From: Oscillatoriales cyanobacterium PMM_0080
GTDB taxonomy: Bacteria; Cyanobacteriota; Cyanobacteriia; Cyanobacteriales; Microcoleaceae
Length of the DNA: 43,156 nucleotides
Reading direction: 5' to 3'
NCBI GenBank assembly: GCA_949127775.1
Contig: CASBQF010000129.1
Coordinates: 1-43,156, forward strand
Positions 25,548 to 34,443 of this stretch are shown one piece after another. The notes beneath the pieces were generated by a model. The model was not told the origin of the DNA and did no database searches. It worked only from the letters and a program-made list of their open reading frames with translations. A program made the translations under genes and the position numbers. The stretch's first letter is position 1. Every line of letters begins with the position of its first letter.

Positions 25548-26279
25548 CTAAAAGAATGCCGGTTGATGGCGAATCAAATTCAGGAATTCCTCGCGAGTTT
25601 TTTGTTCTTCTTGAAACACTCCCAACATCGCACTTGTCACCGTCCAAGCACCAGGTTTCTGCACGCCCCGCATCGTCATGCACATATGGCTGGCTTCCAT
25701 CACTACAGCCACTCCCTTCGGTTCCAATATTGTCTGAACTGCTTCGGCAATTTGGCGCGTCAAACGTTCTTGCACCTGCAATCGGCGACTGTACATCTCG
25801 GCAATTCTGGCTAATTTGCTCAGTCCCACTACTTTTTGGTTGGGAATGTAAGCGATGTGGACTCGGCCCATAAACGGCAGCATATGGTGCTCGCACATAC
25901 TGAATACATTGATGTCTCTCACCAGCACCATTTCGTTGTGCCCTTCGTCAAAGATCGCGCCGTTGAGGAGTTCTTCGAGGGATTGACTGTAGCCACTGGT
26001 CAGAAACCGCATTGCTTCTGCTACTCGCTTTGGGGTTTTGAGCAATCCTTCGCGTTCTGGATCTTCTCCTACTCCTAGCAGCATCGTCCGAACGGCCTCC
26101 ATCATTTCTTCCTGCCCTACTTCTGAGGGTGCCGAGACGTTGGGTTGGCCGTTCGAGGAATTGCGATCGGGTCTAGTGTTGATGCGCGGGGCATTTTTGT
26201 CGGCGGTTTCTGAAAGTTTCATGCTGTCAGTCGAGATTGAGTTCGAGCCATTGGAACCGTTGGAAGATGCAATTGCCAT
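25548..26279 (-). CDS. folE: GTP cyclohydrolase I
   Basis: A 243-residue enzyme that converts GTP to 7,8-dihydroneopterin triphosphate, the first step of folate and pterin synthesis. ATG 26279. Residues 1-50 are a Ser/Asn-rich, poorly conserved extension. The catalytic domain follows: [38 protein letters not shown], the zinc ligands in [46 protein letters not shown], and [21 protein letters not shown] with the third zinc cysteine. All metal and substrate residues are present. It is monocistronic. Confidence 0.96.
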   Translation of the reverse strand: MAIASSNGSNGSNSISTDSMKLSETADKNAPRINTRPDRNSSNGQPNVSAPSEVGQEEMMEAVRTMLLGVGEDPEREGLLKTPKRVAEAMRFLTSGYSQSLEELLNGAIFDEGHNEMVLVRDINVFSMCEHHMLPFMGRVHIAYIPNQKVVGLSKLARIAEMYSRRLQVQERLTRQIAEAVQTILEPKGVAVVMEASHMCMTMRGVQKPGAWTVTSAMLGVFQEEQKTREEFLNLIRHQPAFF

Positions 26280-26568
26280 AATAATTTGGTGTGAGGATGA
26301 ATCGATTTTGGATTTTGGATTTTGGATTTTCGATTGGGGATAGAGCTATCTATTTTCGATTGGGGATAGAACTAGAGATTCAAAGATTGTTGAATTCGAG
26401 AAAAATCCAGCAGTCTACAATCTCAATTTCACCAAAGCACAGGGGATTTAATCCCCCACCTTTAGGTGGATTGTTTTTAGGCTGGGGCTTAAATCCCCAG
26501 CCTGAAAACTTCGCACTCATCTGTCAACCCTTCGACTACGCTCAGGGCAAGCTGTCAACTGTCAACTG
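26280..26568. repeat. Intergenic repeat cluster between folE and the SDR gene
   Basis: No gene was seen. Contents: short direct repeats GATTTTGGATTTT and ATTTTCGATTGGGGATAGA (twice, from about 26325 and 26350); two hairpins GGGGATTTAATCCCC (26453-26467) and GGCTGGGGCTTAAATCCCCA (from about 26480), which could end SDR transcription; and a CCCTTCGACTACGCTCAGGG plus TCAACTG heptamer tract (26526-26570) touching the SDR stop codon. Confidence 0.75.
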
Positions 26569-27294
26569 TTAAAGAACTCCAGCGTTGGACATGAGGGTGA
26601 TTTCTTCAATTACTGCACTTGCCGGCAATTGAACTGCGTGCAGGATTGATTGCGCGACGATTTCTGGGGTTAACATGGCAGTGCGATCGAAGTCGGCTTG
26701 CACTGTGTCTGTGTCCCACATGGGAGTGTTCACAGAACCCGGACAGATGGCTGTGACGCGAATGCCGTTGGCTCGTTCTTCGGCGGCTAAGGTTTTAGAC
26801 AAAGCCATGAGACCGAATTTGCTGACGCAGTAGGCTCCCCAGTTGGGGAAGACTTGGCTACCGGCGATCGAGGAAACGTTGATGATGATTCCAGATTTTC
26901 GATCGCGCATTCCCGGCAAAACTCCTAGAATGGACTGCCAGACGCTAGTCAGATTCAGGTCTATAACGTTCTGCCAGTCAGTTAGGGATGTTTCGGTCAA
27001 GGAGCCGGTGTACCCCATCCCAGCGCTATTAACCAGGATATCGATCGCACCGAATTGAGTGGCGATCGCGCTGATGCTGCTTTGCACTTGCTCAATTTTT
27101 GCTAAGTCTAAGGGATAAGCTTCTGCTTTCACTCCAAATTCTCTGGCTGCTATGGCAACGGCTTCTAAGTTTTCTGACTCTCGGCTAACTAAAGCCAGAT
27201 TTATGCCTTCAGCAGCGAACGCTAGAGCCGTCGCTTTGCCAATACCGCTGCTCGCTCCGGTAATCAGAGCCTGCTTTGTTGTTCGATCGTTCAT
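26569..27294 (-). CDS. Short-chain dehydrogenase/reductase (SDR)
   Basis: A 241-residue classical SDR, ATG 27294, with AGGAA upstream. It has the Rossmann nucleotide-binding motif ITGASSGIGKATA, LVNSAGMGYTG (NAG-like motif), the catalytic Ser in INVSSIAGS and the YxxxK pair in YCVSKFGLMAL. AICPGSVNTPMW follows as the PG motif. An Arg/Ser rather than Asp after the second strand (VSRESENLEA) favours NADP(H). It resembles 3-ketoacyl-ACP-reductase-type and general cyanobacterial oxidoreductases, but the substrate is unknown. It lies about 250 bp upstream (in genome coordinates, below) of accA's 3' end and reads in the same direction. Confidence 0.9.
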   Translation of the reverse strand: MNDRTTKQALITGASSGIGKATALAFAAEGINLALVSRESENLEAVAIAAREFGVKAEAYPLDLAKIEQVQSSISAIATQFGAIDILVNSAGMGYTGSLTETSLTDWQNVIDLNLTSVWQSILGVLPGMRDRKSGIIINVSSIAGSQVFPNWGAYCVSKFGLMALSKTLAAEERANGIRVTAICPGSVNTPMWDTDTVQADFDRTAMLTPEIVAQSILHAVQLPASAVIEEITLMSNAGVL

Positions 27295-27544
27295 TAAATT
27301 TCCTGATACTTTCGATCGGCAAATCTTTAAAGCGTTGCAGCCTGCTTCGGCAAATTAGCAAGCTGTATACCACGGGTGAACACAGTTAATTATGAAATTA
27401 ACATTAAGAAATGTTAAGCCGGTGTCATCTGAGAAATTATAACACTGCTGACAGATTCGCAGAATGGTGAGTTGTGCATGATGAGTTATGAGTTTGAAGT
27501 TAAGAGATTTTCAACTCATCACCGAGCGCTATTGCTCGATCGGC

Positions 27545-28525
27545 TCAAGCAGCAATTTCAGTGAACACACCGATGTCCCGAAACTTTTGATACCGGAGTT
27601 GCCGACGCTGCTGGCTCGTAAGCTGACTTAGTTCTGCTAGATTTTCCAACAAAGCTTTTTTGAGCAGGGAAGCAGCTTTGAGGGGATTGGAGTGAGCGCC
27701 ACCAACGGGTTCTGGCACTATCTGATCGAGAACGCCGAGGTTTTTCAAATCCCAAGAAGTAATTTTGAGAGCTTCTGCGGCCAAGTTAGCTTTGCCAGAG
27801 TCTTTCCAGAGGATGGCGGCACAAGCTTCAGGCGTGGCGACGGTGTAAACGGAATGTTCTAGCATCAACAGCCGCTCCCCGACGCCGATACCCAATGCGC
27901 CGCCGGAACCGCCTTCGCCGATGACAGTACAGATGATCGGAACATCCAGGCGAAACATTTCTCGGAGGTTACAGGCGATCGCCTCTCCTTGTCCAAGCTG
28001 TTCGGCTTCTAAGCCCGCCCAAGCCCCCGGAGTGTCGATAAACGTGAAAATTGGCATTCCGAAGCGATCGGCGTGTTCCATCAATCGCAGGGCTTTGCGG
28101 TAGCCGCCGGGAGCAGCCATCCCGAAGTTGCGGGCAATATTATCTTTGGTGTCGCGTCCTTTTTGATGACCGATGATGACTGTGGGACGCCCGTCTATGC
28201 GCGCAATTCCCCCAACCAGGGCCGGGTCGTCTCCGCCGCGCCGATCGCCGTGCAGCTCGATCCACTCGTCGCTAATTGCCTGAATATAATCGAGGCTGCT
28301 GGGGCGGCGCGGGTGACGGGCGAGTTGCAAGCGCTGCATGGGGGACAAGCTACTGAAAATCTCTTGTCGTAGTTGGGCGCTGCGAGCTTCTAGTTTGCGA
28401 ATTTCGTCCGTGACATCAACGTTGTTTTCGGCGGCGAGTTCACGAATTTGGTGAATTCGGGTTTCTAATTCCGCCAGCGGCTTTTCAAAGTCTAGGAGTA
28501 GTGGTTTGCGGTCTGGGTTTGCCAC
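27545..28525 (-). CDS. accA: Acetyl-CoA carboxylase carboxyltransferase subunit alpha
   Basis: A 326-residue subunit that with AccD transfers carboxyl from carboxybiotin to acetyl-CoA, making malonyl-CoA for fatty acid synthesis. Start GTG 28525. Features: [22 protein letters not shown] coiled N terminus, [125 protein letters not shown]. It stands downstream of aar and ado on the same strand; this neighbourhood is commonly seen in alkane-producing cyanobacteria and links fatty acid supply with alkane synthesis. Confidence 0.96.
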   Translation of the reverse strand: MANPDRKPLLLDFEKPLAELETRIHQIRELAAENNVDVTDEIRKLEARSAQLRQEIFSSLSPMQRLQLARHPRRPSSLDYIQAISDEWIELHGDRRGGDDPALVGGIARIDGRPTVIIGHQKGRDTKDNIARNFGMAAPGGYRKALRLMEHADRFGMPIFTFIDTPGAWAGLEAEQLGQGEAIACNLREMFRLDVPIICTVIGEGGSGGALGIGVGERLLMLEHSVYTVATPEACAAILWKDSGKANLAAEALKITSWDLKNLGVLDQIVPEPVGGAHSNPLKAASLLKKALLENLAELSQLTSQQRRQLRYQKFRDIGVFTEIAA

Positions 28526-28723
28526 GCTGATAATTTCTATGGGGTTTTCAGGTGAAAGTCGATCGACTATTTTCCAATTTTACACTGTCAGGTGATGCTA
28601 AAAAATAAGGCAAAATTGAAAATTTTGATTCCTAAATTTTGTATGATATCAAATTCGGTAACATTGCAATTATACTACTGCGCGCGATCGCGCTGCCAGG
28701 GCGAAGTTCAAAAAGTGACACAA

Positions 28724-28844
28724 GTGCATCTCAATGAGAGCAAATATATTTGTAGGGGCGAAGCATGACCGTAGTAAATATGAGATTATAACTAATAACT
28801 TATATGCGGTCATGCTTCGCCCTCTTCAAAAGTCAGATGCACCC
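28724..28844. mobile_element. 121-bp MITE-like inverted-repeat element (copy 2)
   Basis: Nearly identical to the element at 9575-9695, including GTAGGGGCGAAGCATGACC and the shared ATTATAACTAATAACTTATA loop. It is flanked by a direct repeat AGTGACACAA, extended by GTGC (28714-28727 and 28845-28858), which looks like a target-site duplication. It lies in the 458-bp gap between aar and accA. Confidence 0.85.
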
Positions 28845-28861
28845 AGTGACACAAGTGCGAT

Positions 28862-28899
28862 CGAAAAAAAATAAGGACTAAAGTCCTTATTTTTTTCGC
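28862..28899. terminator. Strong hairpin with T-run downstream of aar
   Basis: An almost perfect palindrome with an A-run on one side and a T-run on the other (AAATAAGGACT-AA-AGTCCTTATTT). On the minus strand it follows aar by about 85 bp and has the shape of a rho-independent terminator. The ACTAAAGTCC core also belongs to the type D repeat family, and a degenerate type D unit (GTTTGTAGTCAGAACTTCAG) continues at about 28940-28965. Confidence 0.55.
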
Positions 28900-28983
28900 G
28901 AATCAGAGCTAAAATTCTGACTACAAACAACAGTTACAGGTTTGTAGTCAGAACTTCAGTCCTCATCGTTTTCGCGAATAACA

Positions 28984-30006
28984 TCAGAATGACAACAAAG
29001 GTTGGAAACCATGTTTGACCGAAATCTCACCGATTTGCTCCATCTTTTCCACCGTAATTTGATTACGTCCCCAAGAAAAATTGGTGTACAACTTTTCAAA
29101 TTCCAGCAGCATTGATTCCGCAAAACAGGCAAACAACTGTCGGCCCGGTACATCCATATTGACAATCTTCATAATTTTCCAGTCAATATCCAGGGAATGC
29201 TCCACAATGCCGCCACTGAGTACATAAACTTCGGGATGCTGAACCTGAGTTGCCAGATTTTTTGGATAACCTCCATCAATTAGCAAACAGGGTTGCTTCA
29301 ATGTAGAGGGGTCAATTTCCACTCCCTTCGGCATACTCGCTACCCAGACGACAATATCAGCTTGGGGCAGGGCTTCTTCCAAGCCCATAATTTTGCCTCG
29401 CCCCAATTCCGTCTGCAAGTCTTGCAAGCGTTCTTTATCGCGGGCAATTAGCAACAATTCTGCTACATTTGTTTTGACATTCAGCCAGCGACAGACAGCA
29501 CTACCAATGTCGCCAGTAGCGCCACAAACAGCTACAGTAGCTTTTGACAGTTCAATACCCAATTTTGGGGCTGCTTGTTCTACTTGACGGCAGATAATGT
29601 AAGCCGTATGAGTATTACCAGTGGTGAAGCGTTCAAACTCCAACTTGAGATTGCGAATTTGTTTAATTTGCTGCAAGTTGAAAGTTTCAAAAATGATCGA
29701 AGAAAAGCCGCCTAAAGCAGTGATATTAATCCCATGCTTTTGAGCGTGAGCCATCGCGTTCAAAATTTTGCGAGTGGCTGCTTTAATTCGGCGAGTGGCC
29801 AGCATTTCTGGTAGAAAACAGGATTCCACATAGCGGCCTTCTATTTTTTGCCCAGTGATACTTGTTACCGTGATCGTATCAACTATCTGCGGCGGCGCGC
29901 TGCACCAAAAGTCTAGACCTTGATCGGCGTATTCTGGATAGCCCAGCTCGTTAGCTACTGATTGGGCGTGTTCTAAGCTGGTTAAGTGACCGATTAGACC
30001 AAACAT
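28984..30006 (-). CDS. aar: Long-chain acyl-[acyl-carrier-protein] reductase
   Basis: A 340-residue cyanobacterial enzyme that reduces fatty acyl-ACP to the fatty aldehyde with NADPH, the first of two steps to alkanes. ATG 30006. It begins [20 protein letters not shown] with [20 protein letters not shown], as in the family. The Rossmann nucleotide-binding segment is [18 protein letters not shown] (about residues 155-172). The C-terminal [19 protein letters not shown] contains the Cys expected to form the acyl thioester. The length equals that of characterised AARs. The aldehyde oxygenase gene lies 211 bp upstream on the same strand. Confidence 0.97.
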   Translation of the reverse strand: MFGLIGHLTSLEHAQSVANELGYPEYADQGLDFWCSAPPQIVDTITVTSITGQKIEGRYVESCFLPEMLATRRIKAATRKILNAMAHAQKHGINITALGGFSSIIFETFNLQQIKQIRNLKLEFERFTTGNTHTAYIICRQVEQAAPKLGIELSKATVAVCGATGDIGSAVCRWLNVKTNVAELLLIARDKERLQDLQTELGRGKIMGLEEALPQADIVVWVASMPKGVEIDPSTLKQPCLLIDGGYPKNLATQVQHPEVYVLSGGIVEHSLDIDWKIMKIVNMDVPGRQLFACFAESMLLEFEKLYTNFSWGRNQITVEKMEQIGEISVKHGFQPLLSF

Positions 30007-30217
30007 TAAGTTGTCAAATTAAGGAAGATTGAAGAAGAACGAAGTTCGGCAGCGGATTGTGTAGCGGATTTAACGGATGTAACGGATAGAATTCCCGATT
30101 ACCCATCATTTATTACCGATTACCAATCATTTCTGCCGTTATTAAGAACTAGGGAAAAGGGAAGATTAAAAGGTTTTAATTTTTAATTTTTATCCCATTC
30201 CTTATTTCCAAATTGGA

Positions 30218-30910
30218 TTAGGCTGCGAGGCCTTGTGCTGACATCCGCATGATATCGCGGTTGTTAAAACCAATGTTACCTAGGGCTTCGCCATAGGCAA
30301 TCATAAAGTCTTCAATTAAAGCCTCTTTTTCCATCCCTAGGACGTTAGCATCATCTGCGACAGAATTTAGCAGTTTCCAGATGATGGGCAAGTTTTGGCG
30401 GTTGGCGGCTTCGAGTTCAGCTTTGGATTCTTCAAAGTGAGCGTTAAGCCAGACTTCCCCAAAGTTGAGGTGCATATATTCTTCTTTGACGACGCCTTCG
30501 GTGATTTTGCGGGCGAAGTCGTCGGCGACGGGGATGTAAATGTTGTAGGCTGCGATCGCAAAACACTCGATAATTAGCGATTGAATCAGCAAGCAAGTTA
30601 CAATCTCACCGGCTGCCGCTGCGGTTTGGAAGTTTCCGTGCAGTTGGGAAAAGAACTGCTTGGCAAATTCCATGTCTGGCGTGACTTTGAGATTCTTGCC
30701 ACAAGCTTGAAAGCCTTTCTTGTGGCGGTTTTCCATCTTGGATAAGCCAATTAACTCTTCCTTTTTGTCAGCCAACATTTCGGCCAGTGTCAAGTAATTG
30801 TCATGAGCTTCTTGTTCGCCTTCAATCACAATGGCGTTGATGCGGCTGTAAGCGTCTTTGTAGGTTTCGGTTTGAAAGTCAATTGCTGGGCAGGCTTCAA
30901 GTTGGGGCAT
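30218..30910 (-). CDS. ado: Aldehyde oxygenase (deformylating), alkane synthase
   Basis: A 230-residue non-haem di-iron enzyme that converts fatty aldehydes to alkanes plus formate using oxygen and reductant. All six expected iron ligands are visible in their helices: Glu in [12 protein letters not shown], Glu and His in [11 protein letters not shown], Glu in [13 protein letters not shown], and Glu plus His in [16 protein letters not shown]. The protein is of normal length (about 231). With aar and accA it forms the fatty acid-to-alkane locus. It probably has its own promoter, since the 200-bp spacer to aar contains a poorly ordered AT-rich stretch and no tight coupling. Confidence 0.97.
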   Translation of the reverse strand: MPQLEACPAIDFQTETYKDAYSRINAIVIEGEQEAHDNYLTLAEMLADKKEELIGLSKMENRHKKGFQACGKNLKVTPDMEFAKQFFSQLHGNFQTAAAAGEIVTCLLIQSLIIECFAIAAYNIYIPVADDFARKITEGVVKEEYMHLNFGEVWLNAHFEESKAELEAANRQNLPIIWKLLNSVADDANVLGMEKEALIEDFMIAYGEALGNIGFNNRDIMRMSAQGLAA

Positions 30911-30972
30911 AAATATGTCGTCTCCTGATTGTTATTGAGCAAATACCAAGTAGAGTTTTGGATGTTAAGACA

Positions 30973-31250
30973 TTGACATTCACCCCGACCTGAAGAAGGT
31001 ACGAGGATTCCCAAACCTCACGATTTGAATTTCTGCTTCTTCGCAACTGCCTCCACTCTCAAAGAGATTTGGTCTTATGTTCGCTCCACAGACTAACCCC
31101 GCAAGCCCTGCGGTTTTTACGTGTCGAATACCAAACGGAATTCTTCGTAGTTTTGATTCTAGGGATGTTTACCATTGCCCTATCCTCTTTTCCCGGTCTA
31201 CCGATTTTGCGGTCGGTCGCCAGCACAACGCTGCTGAACTTCGCCCGCAC
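30973..31250 (-). pseudogene. Decayed 3' end of an IS200/IS605-type TnpB element
   Basis: On the minus strand a frame reads KIGRPGKEDRAMVNIPRIK, then STRKNRRACGVSLWSEHKTK; after a one-base frameshift it continues RVEAVAKKQKFKS. The RRACGV... and ...AKKQKFKS pieces resemble the tail of cyanobacterial TnpB proteins. They are followed (30973-31019) by TTTGGGAATCCTCGTACCTT and TTCAGGTCGGGGTGAATGTC, which looks like the structured right end of IS605-family elements, the part forming the guide-RNA scaffold. Upstream to about 31440 the frames are broken. The call rests on remembered patterns. The rest of the 650-bp gap before the permease gene shows no other gene. Confidence 0.45.
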
Positions 31251-31560
31251 AAGGCTGTTTGATCCATCGTCTCGGGTGGGTCGTTAACCAATTATACTGT
31301 AAGATAAAGCCGTCCTAAAAGGATGAGGTTTCTACCCAGTTTTCTGATGATACAGTTACTTGAACTTTACTTAAGTCGTGAGTCTGGTTAGCTAGGCTAT
31401 TTCCAGCCTCCGCTCTCTCGGTACTTCGATTTAACGGCGGGTTGTTGACTTTACACTCTACCCATTTTCAACAATCAACTTGCCAATTGTGTGAGAATTT
31501 GGGGGGCGATCGGGTTTTAGAACCTCACAGGCTTATTATTTTAGGTTAATTCACAAATTT

Positions 31561-32379
31561 ATGGGTAAATCCTTTGACAGGTCGAAGGCGCTGCAACTGC
31601 TGAGTTTTCTGTTGCTGCTGGCGGGGGCTGCGCTGGTGCTGCTACCGCTGGCTGCTGTATTTTTCGTCTCTTTATCACCATCTGGTGTCGGTGTCAAGGC
31701 CACAGGCCTGACTTTGGCGAACTATCAGGAGGCTTGGCGACGGGGCAATTTTTTGTTGGCATTCCTTAATTCTACTCTAGTGGCGATCGCAGTGACGGGT
31801 TTTCAGGTCGTGACTTCTGCTTTGGCTGGTTACGCTTTGGCCAGACTGAAGTTTCGCGGGCGACAGGCCATAGTTTTGGGGGTTTTGGCGACGCTGGTAA
31901 TTCCGTTTCAGCTTTTGGTGATTCCGATTTTCATGGTTTTGAAGTGGGGCCATCTGCTGAATACTTACGGGGCGCTGATTTTACCGACGGCGGCTAGCGG
32001 TTTTGGGATTTTTTTGCTGCGCCAGTATTTTATGACAATTCCCGTGGAGTTGGAGGAGGCGGCAATGCTGGATGGGGCTAACCGCTGGCAGGTTTTATGG
32101 CAGGTGATGTTGCCTTTGGCGCGCCCTGCTTTGGTGACGCTGTTTCTGTTTACTTTTATCGGGGAGTGGAACGATTTGTTTAAGCCACTGGTGTTTACGA
32201 CGCGATCGGAGTTGCGAACTGTGCAGTTAGTTTTAACTCAGTTTCAGGAACAGTTTACTAGCAGTTGGCAGTTGTTGATGGCGGCGGTGGTAATTGGCAC
32301 TGTGCCGGTAGTGTTACTGTTTTTAGTCGGTCAGCGGCAGTTTATTCGGGGGATTGCGGCCACGGGAATTAAGAATTGA
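31561..32379 (+). CDS. Carbohydrate ABC transporter permease (MalG-type)
   Basis: A 272-residue inner-membrane permease of the binding-protein-dependent sugar importers. Six hydrophobic segments are visible, starting LSFLLLLAGAALVLLPLAAVFFVSL. The cytoplasmic EAA loop, which contacts the ATPase, reads EEAAMLDGANRWQVLWQVMLPLARPAL, and FLFTFIGEWNDLFKPLVF follows, as in MalG-like proteins. No partner permease, binding protein or ATPase gene lies next to it in this window, so it is an orphan subunit. It may use a shared ATPase and a partner permease encoded elsewhere. Start ATG 31561; no strong ribosome-binding site. Confidence 0.88.
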   Translation: MGKSFDRSKALQLLSFLLLLAGAALVLLPLAAVFFVSLSPSGVGVKATGLTLANYQEAWRRGNFLLAFLNSTLVAIAVTGFQVVTSALAGYALARLKFRGRQAIVLGVLATLVIPFQLLVIPIFMVLKWGHLLNTYGALILPTAASGFGIFLLRQYFMTIPVELEEAAMLDGANRWQVLWQVMLPLARPALVTLFLFTFIGEWNDLFKPLVFTTRSELRTVQLVLTQFQEQFTSSWQLLMAAVVIGTVPVVLLFLVGQRQFIRGIAATGIKN

Positions 32380-32398
32380 GTTGGAGGCCCGAAGAAGA

Positions 32399-32537
32399 CC
32401 GGGCGGTTGAAACCGCGTCTATACAAACAAAACCCAGATGGTGCGTGGGTTGAAGAGTTAGCAATTAAAATTACATTATTTTCTTTACACCCTCGCTCAG
32501 ACTTCCCTTGTCTAGACGCGGTTTTAACCGCGGTCTG
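32399..32537. repeat. Type B GTAG-hairpin repeat pair (copy 3)
   Basis: GGGCGGTTGAAACCGCGTCT (from 32399) and the inverted TGTCTAGACGCGGTTTTAAC (from about 32510) flank about 90 bp with the same AAACCCA...TGGGTT substructure as the clusters around pcrA. In the right unit GTAG has become CTAG. Confidence 0.8.
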
Positions 32538-32565
32538 ATCTAAAATTATCCAGTGAATCAAATGT

Positions 32566-32823
32566 ATGCAGAATTTGCAAAAGCTGGGTTGGTTTTTATT
32601 TATTGCATCTTTTTTGCCCTGGCTGACAATCTTGTTTGTTGTACCATTTCTACCACTGAGTATCGCCGAAAAAACGCAAATAGATGTTGTTTTAGCTGTG
32701 CTAGCCGAAGTCTGTTTTTGGCTGAGCGTGGTGATTTTGGGGAAAGAAGTAGTTACCAAATATCGGCGTTATTTGAATCCCCGCTATCTTTGGAACAAAA
32801 TCAGAAATTTCAACCGCAGATGA
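32566..32823 (+). CDS. Small membrane protein, transporter-suffix-domain type
   Basis: An 85-residue protein with two membrane segments: WFLFIASFLPWLTILFVVPFL (about 9-29) and VVLAVLAEVCFWLSVVILG (about 41-59), followed by a basic tail KEVVTKYRRYLNPRYLWNKI. The pattern (GW-FIxSFxPW, VPFLPLS, EVxFWxxVxxLGKEVVxKYRRYL) matches what databases call the transporter suffix domain, found alone or appended to membrane transporters. Function is unknown. It begins 187 bp after the orphan ABC permease on the same strand, with a type B repeat between, so a shared role is possible but unproven. Confidence 0.65.
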   Translation: MQNLQKLGWFLFIASFLPWLTILFVVPFLPLSIAEKTQIDVVLAVLAEVCFWLSVVILGKEVVTKYRRYLNPRYLWNKIRNFNRR

Positions 32824-32895
32824 ACAGGGATTGACGCAGATAGTCAGCCTGGATGTTGGCGTTTAAGTTGTACTGCATTTAACTTGCCTATTCCG

Positions 32896-32921
32896 GGCGG
32901 GCTAGAAGCCCACCCCACAAG
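32896..32921. repeat. Type F GTGG-hairpin unit (copy 2)
   Basis: GGGCGGGCTAGAAGCCCACC followed by CCACAA, the same unit as at 21655. On the minus strand TGTGG precedes the hairpin GGGC-TTCTA-GCCC. It lies just beyond the 3' end of the 342-residue gene. Confidence 0.8.
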
Positions 32922-32963
32922 AGTTTCAAGAAATAGGATTGTTAAAATTCGATGCGCGTTAGT

Positions 32964-33992
32964 TTATTCGCTGATAATTTGCAAGCGAATAGAGCGCTCT
33001 CCGTCTCCGAAATCAACTTCAATCTTTTCTCCCGAAAGACTGTCTAAGCATCCCAAAAGTAAGCGCAAATTTGGTGTGCTTGCTCCGGTATCCACGTACA
33101 ATCTATCTGCCAAACTGCCTAAACGTTTCCAAATTGTATATAGTTTGACTACAGTTTGTTCAAGCAATGCTGCTTGTTTTACAACATCGGCCGTGGTTCC
33201 CAAACATCCGACTCGCAAAGATTCTTCTAAGGCCATTTCCATGTCTAAGTGAGACTGGTTGAGGGCTTGTACTTGGGCAGCGGCATCGAGATATTTTGAT
33301 AGGTTTTTGGCGTCGGAAGTTAGCTGTTTTACTGTATCTACGTCGGGATTTTCTGCTACTTCTTTTTGAATTTCGCTTTGGTGAGATGGGGACAGTTTCT
33401 CCATTTCTTTGACTAAAGGAGCGAGATAGCGGGAAGGAAGTGAACCGCTAGATGCTTTTTCTTTGACTTCTTCTGGCAATAATTCTGAGTTCATTGCCAT
33501 CCATTCGTCGGAGAGTTGTTTGACTTCGCGCCTGGTAATTCGATCGCCCTTTGAGGCCGCATCTGTGACCATTTGCTGTACTTCGGGAGATGCTTTGGCG
33601 GTTTCGACAAAGGCTCTTTTGCTGAAGTTTCTAATCGAATCTGGGTCTAAATCTCCTTGCTCGATCAGGGTTTCGGCACTTTTAGCGAGTTCTATCAAAG
33701 AGTAGGCTTGACTTTTGCCAATTTCTCGTTCTTTTAGCCAGTTCAAGAAGCCGGTGCCGCGTCCGTCACCGCCTTTTTTTTCTCTGTCTCGGACTGTTCG
33801 GAGAATGCGCCCGCGCCAGATGTCGGTTTGTAAGTCGAATCGATCGCACACTTTCCAGGCATTGTCAACCTGATTGTCAAAGTCGAAGTCTGGTATTTGT
33901 TCGTCTTCGGGATCTGGCAATTGGAAATTGATATCAGTCAAGCCTTTGAGGGCTTCGGCAAGTTCTGCGGGAGATTGGGGGACTTCAGCCAT
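32964..33992 (-). CDS. Unrecognised 342-residue soluble protein, possible DNA-binding/partition-like helical region
   Basis: A 342-residue protein, ATG 33992, with no signal peptide or membrane segment. It is acidic at the N terminus (LPDPEDEQIPDFDFDNQVD). A helical middle reads GRILRTVRDREKKGGDGRGTGFLNWLKEREIGKSQAYSLIELAKSAETLIEQGDLDPDSIRNFSKRAFVETAKASPEVQQMV, reminiscent of ParB-like or DUF3102-like helix-turn-helix segments that recognise DNA. A long charged region follows (RITRREVKQLSDEWMAMNSELLPEEVKEK), and the C terminus ends in strands (KIEVDFGDGERSIRLQIISE). I do not recognise the family; similar proteins seem to be confined to cyanobacteria. It is monocistronic. Confidence 0.7.
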   Translation of the reverse strand: MAEVPQSPAELAEALKGLTDINFQLPDPEDEQIPDFDFDNQVDNAWKVCDRFDLQTDIWRGRILRTVRDREKKGGDGRGTGFLNWLKEREIGKSQAYSLIELAKSAETLIEQGDLDPDSIRNFSKRAFVETAKASPEVQQMVTDAASKGDRITRREVKQLSDEWMAMNSELLPEEVKEKASSGSLPSRYLAPLVKEMEKLSPSHQSEIQKEVAENPDVDTVKQLTSDAKNLSKYLDAAAQVQALNQSHLDMEMALEESLRVGCLGTTADVVKQAALLEQTVVKLYTIWKRLGSLADRLYVDTGASTPNLRLLLGCLDSLSGEKIEVDFGDGERSIRLQIISE

Positions 33993-34250
33993 TAGAAAAA
34001 ATTAAGAGAAGACAAGTAGCCGATTTGATTTGGAACTTGCACGGATTGACAGTTGAGACGCTATATGTAGCGGTAAAGTGGGCAAGACTTACCTACTAAT
34101 AGAGTTTTTGTGCAAGTCATATTATTATTGCACGACGGAGGGCGATCGGCGAAAAGATACTCAAAAAGGCTCCGGCTACCATCCTGATGGGACTTGATGC
34201 GAGTGCTGGCCTTGCGGGGATTGAGTTCAAGTGAATTAGGAGGTTGTTTT

Positions 34251-34443
34251 ATGGATAAACTCAACTACAGTGAACTGGTACAGACCATTCTTAAAACACC
34301 ACGTAGAAAATCGCTTAAATAGTAAGACAGAAGTGCATTTGATATTTGATACGGAATGCGATCGCTATCAATTGCTGCATATCGGTTGGGAAGATTTTAG
34401 TCGAGTATTTGATTGCATCATTACCCAAAAAATCCAATATCAA
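34251..34443 (+). pseudogene. xisI 5' remnant with frameshift
   Basis: After a strong AGGAGG, ATG 34251 opens MDKLNYSELVQTILK, the conserved start of XisI proteins, then runs into TAG at 34320. In the +1 frame the family sequence continues: TEVHLIFDTECDRYQLLHIG, then WEDFSRVFDCIITQKIQYQP. Similarity stops near 34443, where the convergent DUF4112 gene ends. The last third of xisI is missing. Just upstream, the overlapping frame reads EVVLWIN, which fits the end of the xisH gene that normally overlaps xisI; the remainder of xisH is not recognisable. Confidence 0.85.

Noticed and set aside
31069-31287. 72-codon plus-strand frame
   Set aside because: It is the reverse complement of the TnpB-like remnant and has no recognisable features of its own.
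32553-32834. 93-codon frame overlapping the small membrane protein
   Set aside because: The other frame (32566-32823) gives two clean membrane segments and a recognised domain. This one is a shadow.
34061-34264. 67-codon minus-strand open frame
   Set aside because: It has low-complexity, uneven composition, no ribosome-binding site, and lies over the xisH/xisI remnant on the other strand. I take it as a chance frame.
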